In this document: piece after piece, positions 39,651 to 48,053 of the stretch | Layout: every line of letters starts with the position of its first letter | Numbering within the stretch: position 1 is the stretch's first letter | NCBI RefSeq assembly: GCF_002312815.1 | Contig: NZ_NKQJ01000007.1 | Coordinates: 186,001-250,000, forward strand | Direction of reading: 5' to 3' | Length of the DNA: 64,000 nucleotides | Source of the DNA: Agaribacterium haliotis | Lineage (GTDB): Bacteria; Pseudomonadota; Gammaproteobacteria; Pseudomonadales; Cellvibrionaceae | Notes under the pieces: generated by a model | Databases searched by the model: none | Told to the model about the DNA's origin: nothing | The model's input: the letters and a program-made list of their open reading frames with translations, nothing else | Translations under genes and position numbers: made by a program

Positions 39651-39660
39651 TAGCTGCAGT

Positions 39661-40713
39661 TTAATTTTTTATATCGCTTTCGTGTTTGCCAAGTTCGCTC
39701 TGATGTTTTTTTAGTAGGGCTCGAAACTGGTGGTAACTGAGAGCCAGGCTTTCGGCGGCGCGACTTTGGTGGTGCTGGTTGTGTTCTAGGGCAGCTTTAA
39801 GTCGCTGTAATTCAAGTTGTCTGATTTCTTCTTTTAGATTGTGTTTAAAAATTTGGCTCGGGCTTCTTGTGCTGCCGTTTTTGACAGCGCTTTTTGTTTT
39901 GTTAATTGAGTTGTGAGCAGGTTTTTCCGCCGCCACCTCGCTTGCGATGGTGCTTGCAGGCAATACCTCAATAATTAGCTGCTCTAGTTTCTCATCTTTT
40001 TTGTCACTGCGAACGATGCTGCGCTCGATAACGTTGCGCAGTTCGCGAATATTGCCGGGCCAGTGGTATTGGTAAAGTTGTTCTTTGGCGTGTTCGCCGA
40101 GGCCTGCAAATACTTGCAGGCCGAGTTCGGCACAAAAACGTTTGGCAAAGTGCTCGGCAAGCAGTTCTATATCTTCACCGCGATCTCGAAGTGCGGGCAC
40201 CTGAATAACATCAAAGCTCAGCCTGTCGAGTAAATCAGCGCGAAATTCGCCGCTGTTTACTTTATCGACGATGTCGTCGTGGCTTGCTGCAATCAGCCTG
40301 ACGTCGACCTCAAGCAGCGTTTCCCCGCCCAAGCGCTGGAGTTCACCGTATTCCGTCACCCTCAATAACTTTTCCTGGCTGCGAAGTGGCAAAGTGGTGA
40401 TTTCGTCAAGAAACAAGCTGCCTTTGTGGCTGCGCTCAAACAGGCCTTTGCGGCGCTTTTGGGCACCGGTAAAGGCCCCACTTTCGTGGCCAAAGAGCTC
40501 ACTGTCGATCAGGCTGTCGCTCAGGGTTGCGCAGTTGAGTTTATTAAATTGTTCCTGCCAGTGAGCAGACAAAAAGTGCAGGCGTTCGGCGATTAGCTCC
40601 TTGCCGCTGCCGCGCTCGCCAATGATAAGCACGGGGCGTTTGATGTTGGCGAGTTTACCCACCTGATCAAGGCAGCTAAGTAGGGCATTGCTCTGACCGA
40701 TAATGGTTTGCAT
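39661..40713 (-). CDS. pspF: Psp operon sigma-54-dependent activator
   Basis: This 350-residue enhancer-binding protein lacks a receiver domain, as PspF does. It consists of an AAA+ domain with Walker A GERGSGKE, the sigma-54-contacting GAFTGA loop in HESGAFTGAQKRRKG, and Walker B GSLFLDEI. A C-terminal Fis-type helix-turn-helix (about 305-345, LKAALEHNQHHQSRAAESLALSYHQFRALLKK) binds DNA. It is divergent from pspA, whose sigma-54 promoter lies in the 249-bp gap. PspA is known to bind PspF and hold it inactive until the inner membrane is stressed. Confidence 0.95.
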   Translation of the reverse strand: MQTIIGQSNALLSCLDQVGKLANIKRPVLIIGERGSGKELIAERLHFLSAHWQEQFNKLNCATLSDSLIDSELFGHESGAFTGAQKRRKGLFERSHKGSLFLDEITTLPLRSQEKLLRVTEYGELQRLGGETLLEVDVRLIAASHDDIVDKVNSGEFRADLLDRLSFDVIQVPALRDRGEDIELLAEHFAKRFCAELGLQVFAGLGEHAKEQLYQYHWPGNIRELRNVIERSIVRSDKKDEKLEQLIIEVLPASTIASEVAAEKPAHNSINKTKSAVKNGSTRSPSQIFKHNLKEEIRQLELQRLKAALEHNQHHQSRAAESLALSYHQFRALLKKHQSELGKHESDIKN

Positions 40714-40832
40714 GGTTAAAAAGAGTGGTTAATTTGATCGTAGTTTGGTGTATTTGGCCATCTATGTCTCCTCTTTTTTATAAATATTTAAGGGTTTTAT
40801 AAAAAGTCGTTACTTTTCAATGGTTTGTAAAG

Positions 40833-40850
40833 TTGGCCTGACTTTTGTAA
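40833..40850 (+). promoter_or_regulatory. Sigma-54 promoter of the psp operon
   Basis: TTGGCCTGACTTTTGTAA aligns with the E. coli pspA -24/-12 element TTGGCACGCAAATTGTAT, keeping TTGGC at -24 and TTGTA at -12. It lies about 113 bp before pspA, with the expected start near 40861. Upstream (40772-40807) is an AT-rich imperfect palindrome that may be a PspF activator site. Confidence 0.8.
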
Positions 40851-40962
40851 TAACTTGCATAGAAAGACAACAAGATCGCTCAAGCTGCATGCAGACGACA
40901 GGCGGCTCGATATGCCGAGCGCAGTACTTGAGCTTCAGTAAAACCAGATAGAGGAATAGGTA

Positions 40963-41622
40963 ATGGGAATATTTTCAAGGTTTGCCGATATTGTTAACGC
41001 CAATATCAACGCGATGCTCGATGGTGCAGAAGACCCTGCAAAAATGATTCGTTTGATTATTCAAGAGATGGAAGAGACGCTGGTGGAACTCAGATCGAGC
41101 TGCGCGCGCCTGCTGGCCGATAAAAAAACCTTGCAGCGTCGCAGTAAGCTGGTGCAAGACGAAGCGCTTCAGTGGCAGGACAAGGCGCGCCTGGCCCTGA
41201 GTAAAGACAGGGAAGATTTGGCGCGCGCAGCGCTTGCAGAAAAAGCCGAGGCGGAGCAGGCTGTTGCTGCTTTTGAATTGGAATTGCAAAGCATAGACGA
41301 GCAGTTAGCTGGCCTTGAAGACGAAGTTTCGCAACTGCAGGCTCGTCTCGATGAAGCAAAAGCGCGCCAGCAGGAATTAACGCGTCGCAGCGCGACAGCG
41401 GAGCAGCGCTTACGAGCCAAAAAGCAGTTGCACGAGCGCAAAGTTGATAACACTCTAAATAAGTTTGAATTGTTTCAGCGCCGCCTGGATGAGCTTGAAG
41501 GCAAAGTTGAAAGTTATGAGCTCGGCAAGCGCGATCTCGCCCAGGAAATCGAAGAGCTGGGCAAAGATGATGAGCTCAGTCGCGAGCTCGAGCGTTTAAA
41601 AAAGGAAATGCAGGATCAATAA
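40963..41622 (+). CDS. pspA: Phage shock protein A
   Basis: This 219-residue peripheral inner-membrane protein of the PspA/IM30 (ESCRT-III-related) family stabilises damaged membranes and inhibits PspF. The amphipathic N-terminal helix MGIFSRFADIVNANINAMLD and the following EDPAKMIRLIIQEMEETLVE are diagnostic. The remainder is continuous coiled coil rich in E, K, Q and L. It is preceded by an AGAGGAATAGG ribosome site and leads a pspA-pspB-pspC operon. Confidence 0.97.
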   Translation: MGIFSRFADIVNANINAMLDGAEDPAKMIRLIIQEMEETLVELRSSCARLLADKKTLQRRSKLVQDEALQWQDKARLALSKDREDLARAALAEKAEAEQAVAAFELELQSIDEQLAGLEDEVSQLQARLDEAKARQQELTRRSATAEQRLRAKKQLHERKVDNTLNKFELFQRRLDELEGKVESYELGKRDLAQEIEELGKDDELSRELERLKKEMQDQ

Positions 41623-41631
41623 GGAAAGACG

Positions 41632-41868
41632 ATGCAGCAACTATTTGTCCCTTCAATACTGTTTTTAACCATCGTTGCACCGCTGTGGTTAATTTTGCAC
41701 TACCGCTACAAAAGTAGAGCCTTAAAAGGCATCAGCGACGATGACCGCGGTGAGCTCGAGCAGATGCTTGTGGCGCTCGATACCTTGAGCGAGCGAGTGG
41801 AAAGCCTTGAGTCCATCCTCGACAACGATCACCCCGAATGGCGTAAGGAGCACAGTTATGAGCGTTAA
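41632..41868 (+). CDS. pspB: Phage shock protein B
   Basis: This 78-residue inner-membrane protein has one N-terminal transmembrane helix (about 5-22, with FVPSILFLTIVAPLWLIL). A cytoplasmic leucine-zipper-like helix contains LEQMLVALDTLSERVESLESIL. PspB acts with PspC to relay membrane stress to PspA. It follows pspA by 9 bp, and its last codons overlap the pspC start. Confidence 0.93.
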   Translation: MQQLFVPSILFLTIVAPLWLILHYRYKSRALKGISDDDRGELEQMLVALDTLSERVESLESILDNDHPEWRKEHSYER

Positions 41869-42289
41869 TGGCGGGCCGAGAGCCAACGGTTATGGAATGA
41901 ATTTGTATCGCAATACACAAAAAAATTGGCTCGGGGGTGTCTGTGCGGGTGTCGCCGATCATTTTGATATCGATGCCAACATTGTGCGTGTGATTTTTAT
42001 CGCCGCGCTTGTTTTAACCGGGTCTGCGGCCTTCTGGCTCTATATTATTGCCTGGGTGGTGCTGGCGCCTCGCCCGAGAAAAGCGCCGCAGGTCGAGATG
42101 GAGTACGATGAGAATGAGCGCTGCTACCGCAAAAAAAATATGTTTCGCTACCAGGCCAGTGCCCCGGATCGCTTGCACAAAGCCCAGCAGCGCCTCGATC
42201 GGCTTGCCCAGCGCATCGCCAATGTCGAGGCCTATGTGACCTCAAATAAATACAAATTAAACAAAGAGTTTAAGGATCTTGGTGCTTAA
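41858..42289 (+). CDS. pspC: Phage shock protein C (PspC domain)
   Basis: This 143-residue inner-membrane protein has a PspC domain: RNTQKNWLGGVCAGVADHFDIDANIVRV followed by a strongly hydrophobic helix pair ending YIIAWVVLAP. The C-terminal tail contains a heptad-like KAQQRLDRLAQRIANVEAYV, as in proteobacterial PspC. The frame opens at 41807, but the ATG at 41858 has AAGGAG seven bases upstream and overlaps the pspB stop by 11 bp, so it is the better start. Confidence 0.93.
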   Translation: MSVNGGPRANGYGMNLYRNTQKNWLGGVCAGVADHFDIDANIVRVIFIAALVLTGSAAFWLYIIAWVVLAPRPRKAPQVEMEYDENERCYRKKNMFRYQASAPDRLHKAQQRLDRLAQRIANVEAYVTSNKYKLNKEFKDLGA

Positions 42290-42354
42290 ACAAGCTTGTT
42301 TTTAAGTTGGAAATAAAGCGAGTAAAGCCAGTCAAAAAAATCTAATGAGGAATT

Positions 42355-42810
42355 ATGAACAGTTATAAAAGTACAGCCTACGATGTTGATTCGCGTTCAC
42401 AGCCGAGCTCGGGCAGTCACAGCATCGTTGTTGGTTATCTTGCGTGGATCTTTGGTTTTATCGGCGCCCATCGTTTTTATTACGGTAAGCAACTCACTGG
42501 CACGCTGTGGTTTTTTACTTTGGGTTTATTTTTTATTGGTTGGATTATTGACCTTTTTTTAATTCCATCAATGGATAGAGAGGCCGATTGGCGCTATGAA
42601 GAGGGGCCTTTAGATTACAGCCTTGCCTGGGTGCTGCTGTTTTTTCTCGGTATTTTTGGAGCGCACCGCTTTTATCAAGGAAAGTGGCTGACGGCGTTGT
42701 TGTATCTATTTACGCTGGGGCTCTTTGGTGTTGGCCTACTGTGGGATCTTTGGACATTAAATAGTCAGATTGATGAGCAAAATCGCCTGCGAAAATATCG
42801 CAGTGCGTGA
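42355..42810 (+). CDS. TM2 domain protein, duplicated
   Basis: This 151-residue membrane protein is made of two TM2 domains in tandem. Each has the GAHRFYxGK signature (GAHRFYYGK and GAHRFYQGK) between paired helices. TM2 proteins have no agreed function in bacteria. The gene starts 65 bp after pspC on the same strand with an AATGAGGA ribosome site, so it may belong to the psp transcript and the membrane-stress response. This link is positional only. Confidence 0.88.
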   Translation: MNSYKSTAYDVDSRSQPSSGSHSIVVGYLAWIFGFIGAHRFYYGKQLTGTLWFFTLGLFFIGWIIDLFLIPSMDREADWRYEEGPLDYSLAWVLLFFLGIFGAHRFYQGKWLTALLYLFTLGLFGVGLLWDLWTLNSQIDEQNRLRKYRSA

Positions 42811-42877
42811 GTTTGAGCATTGAGCCTTAGCCTGTGAGTGCGTATGCTACTTGGCTTATTCTCAGGGGTGAGCACTC

Positions 42878-43837
42878 ATGTTTGGTAAAAAAAAATTCGC
42901 GATACTTAGTTTTGTCAGTGTGGCTGTGTGTTTGTTGGCCGCTTGTTCTAAATCGTCTCAAGACAGCACTGACCAAGCCGCTAGCAGCGCAGCTGTCGTG
43001 CATGCGAGCGGTGCTGAGTTAAAACAGCAAGAACAGCTAAAACTAAAAGCTGAAACCGATAGCCAGCGCCTGGCTCGTATTCTCGAGCAAAATAAAGCAA
43101 GTCTCGGTGATCGCTATGGCGCGCGCCACCCGCAACAGACCATTGAGTTTTTTAATATCAAGCCCGGCATGACCGTTGTTGAAGCGCTTCCCGGTGCTGG
43201 CTGGTACAGCCAAATTTTGGCTCCGTACCTGGGTTCGAAGGGCAAGTTGATCGGCGCAGACTACAGCGCTGATATTTGGCAGCATTTTTCGTGGGCCAGC
43301 GAAAACTTTATCGAAAAACGCAAAAGCTGGCCGCAAACGTGGTCTGCTGATGTTCGCAGTTGGTCTGAAGGCGATGCACCGCAAGTGGTTGGTACCAACC
43401 TCGGTGCCATGGGGCCGTATTACGATGGCCAAGTGGACGTGGTGCTGTTTATTCGCGCGCTGCACAATATGTATCGCCTGCAAGCGCAGCAGCCGTTTTA
43501 CAGTGATGCTTTGGCGCTGAGTTTTCGTGTATTAAAGCCCGGCGGTGTGGTCGGTGTTGTGCAGCATCAGGCGCCCGATAACTACAGCCTGGAATGGGCC
43601 GACGGCTCGCGCGGTTATTTAAATAAAGCGGCGCTGATAGAAAGCTTTGAAAAAGCAGGTTTTGCCCTGGTGGCTCAATCGGATGTCAATGAAAACCCCA
43701 AAGACCAGCCTTCTATGGATGACTTTGTTTGGCGTTTGCCACCGAGCTTGCGCGGTGATGAAGCAAATAAAGCTGCCTATCAAGCCATCGGCGAGAGCAA
43801 TCGCATGACCTTGTTGTTTAAGAAACCCGAGCGTTAA
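42878..43837 (+). CDS. Predicted exported SAM-methyltransferase-like lipoprotein
   Basis: This 319-residue protein begins with a lipoprotein signal (VCLLAAC lipobox), placing it at a membrane outside the cytoplasm. Its core nevertheless looks like a class I methyltransferase: GMTVVEALPGAGWYSQIL resembles the SAM-binding motif I, followed by GKLIGADYS, DVVLFIRALHN and LKPGGVVGVVQHQ. This corresponds to the COG4798 type of predicted methyltransferases. SAM is not expected in the periplasm, so the activity is doubtful. A GGGGTGAG ribosome site supports the start. A LacI gene follows after 6 bp. Confidence 0.82.
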   Translation: MFGKKKFAILSFVSVAVCLLAACSKSSQDSTDQAASSAAVVHASGAELKQQEQLKLKAETDSQRLARILEQNKASLGDRYGARHPQQTIEFFNIKPGMTVVEALPGAGWYSQILAPYLGSKGKLIGADYSADIWQHFSWASENFIEKRKSWPQTWSADVRSWSEGDAPQVVGTNLGAMGPYYDGQVDVVLFIRALHNMYRLQAQQPFYSDALALSFRVLKPGGVVGVVQHQAPDNYSLEWADGSRGYLNKAALIESFEKAGFALVAQSDVNENPKDQPSMDDFVWRLPPSLRGDEANKAAYQAIGESNRMTLLFKKPER

Positions 43838-43843
43838 TAGACG

Positions 43844-44848
43844 ATGGTTACCATCAAAGATGTTGCCCGTGTTGCCGGTGTTAGCACGGCAACGGTTTCG
43901 CGTGTTGTTCACGACGGCGGCAAAGTCGGCGATGCGTGTCGCGCGCGGGTAAAAAAAGTCATCGAAGAGCTCGGCTATCGGCCCAATACCAATGCCCGTG
44001 CCTTAGTCAGCAAAAAAAGCAATACTGTTGGTTTGGTGATGCCGCATATGAGCCCGGCGTTTTTTGGTCGCCTGACCTCGGGTGCGGAGCGCGCGGCGCG
44101 CGCGCAGAAATTTCGCCTGCTGGTTAGCAACAGCATGGGTCTGACCGCTGAAGAGAGCGAGGCCATTGCCTCGTTTGAAGAGCATGCCTGCAGGGCCATG
44201 GTACTGCACAGTAAAGAGAGCGACGAAAAATCGCTGTGTGACTTGGCTGCTTGTCACCCGGGTTTGGTATTGATCAACCGTTTTGTGGCCGATATTGCCG
44301 AGCGCTGTGTGTGGTTGGACTCGCTTGCTGGCGCTCGCCAAATTACTGAATTTTTACTTGAAAAAGGCCATCGGCGCTTTGCTATTGCAAGCTCGTCGGC
44401 ACCGGAAGAAGACGCCGTTGCGAGGGTGGCCGGTGCGACGCAAATCCTCGAAGAAGCCGGCATTGTGGTTGAAGAAAAAGACATCGTGCGCACTGCAACC
44501 GATCTCGACGGCGGCGCCGAAGTCGGGCGTCGCTTGCTCGAGCGCGGGGTCGATTTCAGCGCGCTTATTTGCCACAACGATATGCAGGCGGTCGGCGCGA
44601 TGAATGTGCTTCAGGATGCCGGTATTGCGGTGCCAGAGCAGCTTAGCATCGTCGGTTTTGACAACCTCTATGTCAGCAGTGCCTGTCGCCCCAGGTTGAC
44701 CACAATGACCTATCCAATTGAAGAAATGGCCAACTATGCGATCGAGCTGGCGATCAAGTTGGCCGATGGTCAGCAGGCGCCGGCTGGGCGCACCCATCTT
44801 TTTATGCCGCGCATTGAAGAGCGCGATTCGGTCGCCGATCTTAACTGA
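43844..44848 (+). CDS. LacI family transcriptional regulator
   Basis: This 334-residue regulator has the LacI helix-turn-helix at its N-terminus (VTIKDVARVAGVSTATVSRVVHDG) and a hinge with YRPNTNARALVSKKS. A periplasmic-binding-protein-like effector domain follows, including ICHNDMQAVGAMNVLQDAG and SIVGFDNLYVSSACRP. Its ligand is probably a sugar. It directly follows the methyltransferase-like gene and precedes nrdD, neither an obvious target, so its regulon is likely elsewhere. Confidence 0.92.
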   Translation: MVTIKDVARVAGVSTATVSRVVHDGGKVGDACRARVKKVIEELGYRPNTNARALVSKKSNTVGLVMPHMSPAFFGRLTSGAERAARAQKFRLLVSNSMGLTAEESEAIASFEEHACRAMVLHSKESDEKSLCDLAACHPGLVLINRFVADIAERCVWLDSLAGARQITEFLLEKGHRRFAIASSSAPEEDAVARVAGATQILEEAGIVVEEKDIVRTATDLDGGAEVGRRLLERGVDFSALICHNDMQAVGAMNVLQDAGIAVPEQLSIVGFDNLYVSSACRPRLTTMTYPIEEMANYAIELAIKLADGQQAPAGRTHLFMPRIEERDSVADLN

Positions 44849-44849
44849 G

Positions 44850-44876
44850 TTAAGCGGCGCGCTAAGCGCCGTTAAA
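44850..44876 (+). terminator. Hairpin after the LacI gene
   Basis: TTAAGCGGCGC and GCGCCGTTAA fold into a GC-rich stem with one unpaired base just after the LacI stop. Only A-rich sequence follows on the plus strand, so it is terminator-like at best. Confidence 0.45.
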
Positions 44877-44878
44877 AA

Positions 44879-44892
44879 CTGATCTAAATCAT
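44879..44892. promoter_or_regulatory. FNR/Anr-like site upstream of nrdD
   Basis: CTGATCTAAATCAT keeps the TGAT-N4-ATCA core of the FNR consensus TTGAT-N4-ATCAA. It lies about 100 bp before nrdD, which is used without oxygen, so anaerobic activation is plausible. Confidence 0.6.
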
Positions 44893-44909
44893 AAAAAACT
44901 CGCTCTCAC

Positions 44910-44956
44910 CAACTATATCTAGTTTCTGTCACCACCTTTGCCACTATATATAGTAA
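44910..44956. promoter_or_regulatory. Two NrdR boxes upstream of nrdD
   Basis: ACTATATCTAGT (44912-44923) and ACTATATATAGT (44943-44954) match the core of NrdR boxes. They are spaced 31 bp apart, three helical turns, as is normal for NrdR-repressed ribonucleotide reductase promoters. NrdR would lower expression when dATP is high. Confidence 0.88.
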
Positions 44957-44986
44957 AAATGCCGCAGCAGATGATGAGAGAGAGTT

Positions 44987-47122
44987 ATGGACAAGGTGGT
45001 TATTAAGCGCGATGGAAGTCGAACCCCGTTTGACGTTGGGCGCATAGAGCAGGCAATTTTAAAGGCTATGAAAGCCTGCAAGCGGGTGTCAGAGCCCGAT
45101 GCGAAACATATTGCGCTGGCGGTGGCCGAGGAGCTCGACGGGCGCGAACAAGTCGCCATTGACGAGATCCAGGCTTTGGTCGAACGGCGCTTGATGCAGA
45201 GCTATTTTAAGGATGTTGCGCGCCGCTACATTGAGTATCGCCACGAGCGCGATCTAGAGCGCGAGCGCAGCAGCCGTCTTACGCGTGAGATTCAGGGCCT
45301 GGTTGAGCAAAATAATTCCGAGCTGTTAAACGAAAACGCCAACAAAGACAGCCGCGTTATTCCAACACAGCGGGATTTACTCGCCGGCATTGTCGCCCGC
45401 CACTTTGCTAAAACTCAGCTTTTACCCAAGGCGGTGGTCGAGGCCCACGACGGCGGTTTTTTACACTATCACGATTTAGATTACGCGCCGTTTTTCCCGA
45501 TGTTTAACTGCATGCTGGTCGATTTAAAAGGCATGCTTGAAAACGGGTTTAAGATGGGCAACGCCGAAATCGAAAGCCCCAAGTCGATATCCACGGCCTG
45601 TAGTGTCACCGCACAAATCATTGCTCAGGTGGCAAGCCATATCTATGGCGGTACGACCATCAACCGCATCGATGAAGTGCTTGCGCCCTATGTCGAGCTC
45701 AGTTATCAAAAACATGTGGCAACGGCCGAGCGCTACAAGATTGCCGAAGCCGAGGCCTATGCCAAAGAGCAGTGTGAAAAAGAGTGTTACAACGCATTTC
45801 AGGCACTTGAGTATGAAATTAACACCTTGCACACCTCCAATGGTCAAACGCCCTTTGTCACCTTTGGTTTTGGTCTTGGCTCAAGTTGGCAGGAAAAATT
45901 AATTCAGCGCTGCATATTAGAAGTGCGCAGGGCGGGTTTGGGCAAACATAAAAAAACGGCGGTATTTCCCAAGTTGGTTTTTGCGATGAAGCGCGGTTTA
46001 AATGCCCACCCCGAAGACCCCAACTACGATATTAAGCGCTTGGCTTTGCGCTGCGCCAGCGAGCGCATGTACCCGGATATTCTTAACTATGAACAGGTTG
46101 TTGAGGTAACCGGTTCATTTAAAACCCCGATGGGCTGTCGCAGCTTTTTAAGTCGCCACGAAGAGCAGGGGCAAGAGGTGCACGAGGGCCGCAATAATCT
46201 CGGCGTTGTCAGTTTGAATTTGCCGCGTTTAGCGCTGTTGGCCAAAGGCAATATGGATTTGTTTTACAAATTGTTGCACGGCAATCTCGAGCTCGCGTTT
46301 GAAGCGTTAATGACGCGTGTTGATCGCCTGCGCCACGTCAAAGCCAAGGTGGCGCCGATACTTTATACCGAAGGTGCCTGCGGCATACGCTTAAAACCGG
46401 AGGACTCGGTGTTTTCGCTGTTTGAAAATGGCCGCGCTTCGGTATCGCTCGGCTATATCGGGTTAAACGAGGTTTGCAATGCCCTGCTCGGGCATACGGT
46501 ACATGTCTACGACTGCGAACAGCGCAAAGCCCTGGTGCACGAAATTGTTGCCTGCATGTCGGCGACAATCGAAAAGTGGAAACAACAAACGGGTCTCGGT
46601 TTTAGCCTGTACGCCACGCCGAGCGAAAATTTATGCTCGCGTTTTTGCCGCATTGACTCCAAAGATTTTGGCTTGATTCCGGGGGTGACCGACAAGGGTT
46701 ATTACACCAATTCCTTCCACCTGGATGTGCAGAAAAAGGTTAACCCTTTTGACAAACTCGACTTTGAAAAAACCTTCCCGCCCTTAAGTAGTGGCGGATT
46801 TATTTGTTACGGCGAGTACCCTAATCTTCAGCACAACCTCGATGCGCTCGAAGATGTTTGGGATTACAGCTACGACTGTGTGCCGTACTACGGAACCAAT
46901 ACCCCGATCGACGAGTGCTACGACTGCGGTTTTACCGGCGAGTTTGATTGCACCAGTAAAGGTTTTTGCTGTCCGCAGTGCGGCAACAGCGACAGTGCCC
47001 GTGTCTCGGTGACACGGCGGGTTTGCGGTTATCTCGGCAGCCCGGACGCGAGGCCGTTTAACGACGGCAAGCAGCAAGAAGTGCTGCGCCGGGTTAAGCA
47101 TCTCGATGCCGAGCCGGCCTGA
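44987..47122 (+). CDS. nrdD: Anaerobic ribonucleoside-triphosphate reductase
   Basis: This 711-residue class III ribonucleotide reductase makes deoxynucleotides without oxygen. An N-terminal ATP-cone (VVIKRDGSRTPFDVGRIEQAI) precedes the glycyl-radical barrel. Near the C-terminus are the zinc ligands CYDCGFTGEF and CCPQCGNS, then RRVCGYLG with the radical-bearing Gly681, the same number as in E. coli. GAGAGAG provides the ribosome site. It overlaps nrdG by one base, and the upstream region holds FNR-like and NrdR sites, so regulation by oxygen and dNTP level is expected. Confidence 0.98.
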   Translation: MDKVVIKRDGSRTPFDVGRIEQAILKAMKACKRVSEPDAKHIALAVAEELDGREQVAIDEIQALVERRLMQSYFKDVARRYIEYRHERDLERERSSRLTREIQGLVEQNNSELLNENANKDSRVIPTQRDLLAGIVARHFAKTQLLPKAVVEAHDGGFLHYHDLDYAPFFPMFNCMLVDLKGMLENGFKMGNAEIESPKSISTACSVTAQIIAQVASHIYGGTTINRIDEVLAPYVELSYQKHVATAERYKIAEAEAYAKEQCEKECYNAFQALEYEINTLHTSNGQTPFVTFGFGLGSSWQEKLIQRCILEVRRAGLGKHKKTAVFPKLVFAMKRGLNAHPEDPNYDIKRLALRCASERMYPDILNYEQVVEVTGSFKTPMGCRSFLSRHEEQGQEVHEGRNNLGVVSLNLPRLALLAKGNMDLFYKLLHGNLELAFEALMTRVDRLRHVKAKVAPILYTEGACGIRLKPEDSVFSLFENGRASVSLGYIGLNEVCNALLGHTVHVYDCEQRKALVHEIVACMSATIEKWKQQTGLGFSLYATPSENLCSRFCRIDSKDFGLIPGVTDKGYYTNSFHLDVQKKVNPFDKLDFEKTFPPLSSGGFICYGEYPNLQHNLDALEDVWDYSYDCVPYYGTNTPIDECYDCGFTGEFDCTSKGFCCPQCGNSDSARVSVTRRVCGYLGSPDARPFNDGKQQEVLRRVKHLDAEPA

Positions 47123-47658
47123 TGCGTATTCTGCAATACCATCCGGTCGATGTGATCAACGGCCCGGGTACGCGCTGCAGCGTATTTGTATCCGGCTGTG
47201 AACATCGCTGCCCGGATTGTTTTAACAAAGCCTCGTGGTCGTTTAAAAAGGGCGAGGCCTACAGTGAGCAGATAAAACAACGTATTTTGTGTGATCTGGG
47301 CGATCAACGTATACGTAAAAGGGGGCTGAGTTTAAGTGGTGGTGATCCGCTGCATCCGCGCAACCTAGCGGCCGTTACCGACTTGGTTGAAGCGGTGAAA
47401 ACGCAGTATCCAGATAAAGATATTTGGTGCTGGACAGGCTATCGTCTGGAGCAGTTAGAGGGCGCGCAACTGACCTTGCTAGATTGCCTGGATGTCTTAG
47501 TTGACGGGCGTTTCGAGGCCGAATTTAAAGATGCAAGACTGTGTTGGCGAGGCAGTTCCAACCAGCGCATTATCGCCTTGAGCCAACGCTATGCGAACGA
47601 GCCTTACAGTTGCACAATAGCCGATATCAGCAAGCGACAAACACGGCAAACGCAATAA
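47122..47658 (+). CDS. nrdG: Anaerobic ribonucleotide reductase activating protein
   Basis: This 178-residue radical SAM enzyme installs the glycyl radical on NrdD. The 4Fe-4S cluster cysteines are Cys26, Cys30 and Cys33 in GCEHRCPDC, and the SLSGGDPLHPRN block is the SAM-binding GGE-like motif. DIWCWTGYRLEQL is typical of NrdG. The start codon shares its A with the nrdD stop (TGATG), so the two are translated together. Confidence 0.96.
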   Translation: MRILQYHPVDVINGPGTRCSVFVSGCEHRCPDCFNKASWSFKKGEAYSEQIKQRILCDLGDQRIRKRGLSLSGGDPLHPRNLAAVTDLVEAVKTQYPDKDIWCWTGYRLEQLEGAQLTLLDCLDVLVDGRFEAEFKDARLCWRGSSNQRIIALSQRYANEPYSCTIADISKRQTRQTQ

Positions 47659-47880
47659 CAACCAGGGTGTTAGTTAACAAAATGTTATTACGTTTTTGTG
47701 AAATATTGGCGAAATGGGTGGTTTCTGGTTATCAGTTTTTGTACGATGCAGATGTGCTTTGAACTTTTTTGTGAATAAGCACTCAATAACAATAACACGT
47801 GAGATCGCGGGAAGCGTCACTCTTCCAAAACATGCGTCATTACGGACAGTCCCATGACGAATGAAGCCCTGGAGTCAATT

Positions 47881-47967
47881 ATGCTGAAGTCTAAGGTTTT
47901 TTTCGGTGCTCAAATGGCACTTTTCTGTGGAGTTTACGGTTCACTGATTTATTCAGTGGTCGCTTAA
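47881..47967 (+). CDS. Possible 28-residue membrane protein
   Basis: A short frame in the 395-bp gap after nrdG starts with MLKSKVFFGAQMALF and ends LIYSVVA. After three residues including two lysines, nearly all of it is hydrophobic, long enough for one membrane helix. GGAG sits six bases before the ATG, and a terminator lies 53 bp after the stop, forming a complete small transcription unit. Codon conservation in relatives would be needed to prove it. The rest of the gap, 47659-47880, shows no gene. Confidence 0.5.
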   Translation: MLKSKVFFGAQMALFCGVYGSLIYSVVA

Positions 47968-48019
47968 AACTCTTTCTAGTTTATGCGCTGCTTATCCTTA
48001 GCTGTGCTATTACCCTGGA

Positions 48020-48046
48020 TGCCCGGCTGGCCCGGGCATTTTCTGT
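48020..48046 (+). terminator. Intrinsic terminator
   Basis: TGCCCGG and CCGGGCA form a stem around a five-base loop, followed by TTTTCTGTTT. It closes the transcript holding the 28-codon frame and lies just before the convergent TonB-receptor gene. Confidence 0.8.
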
Positions 48047-48053
48047 TTCAGGC

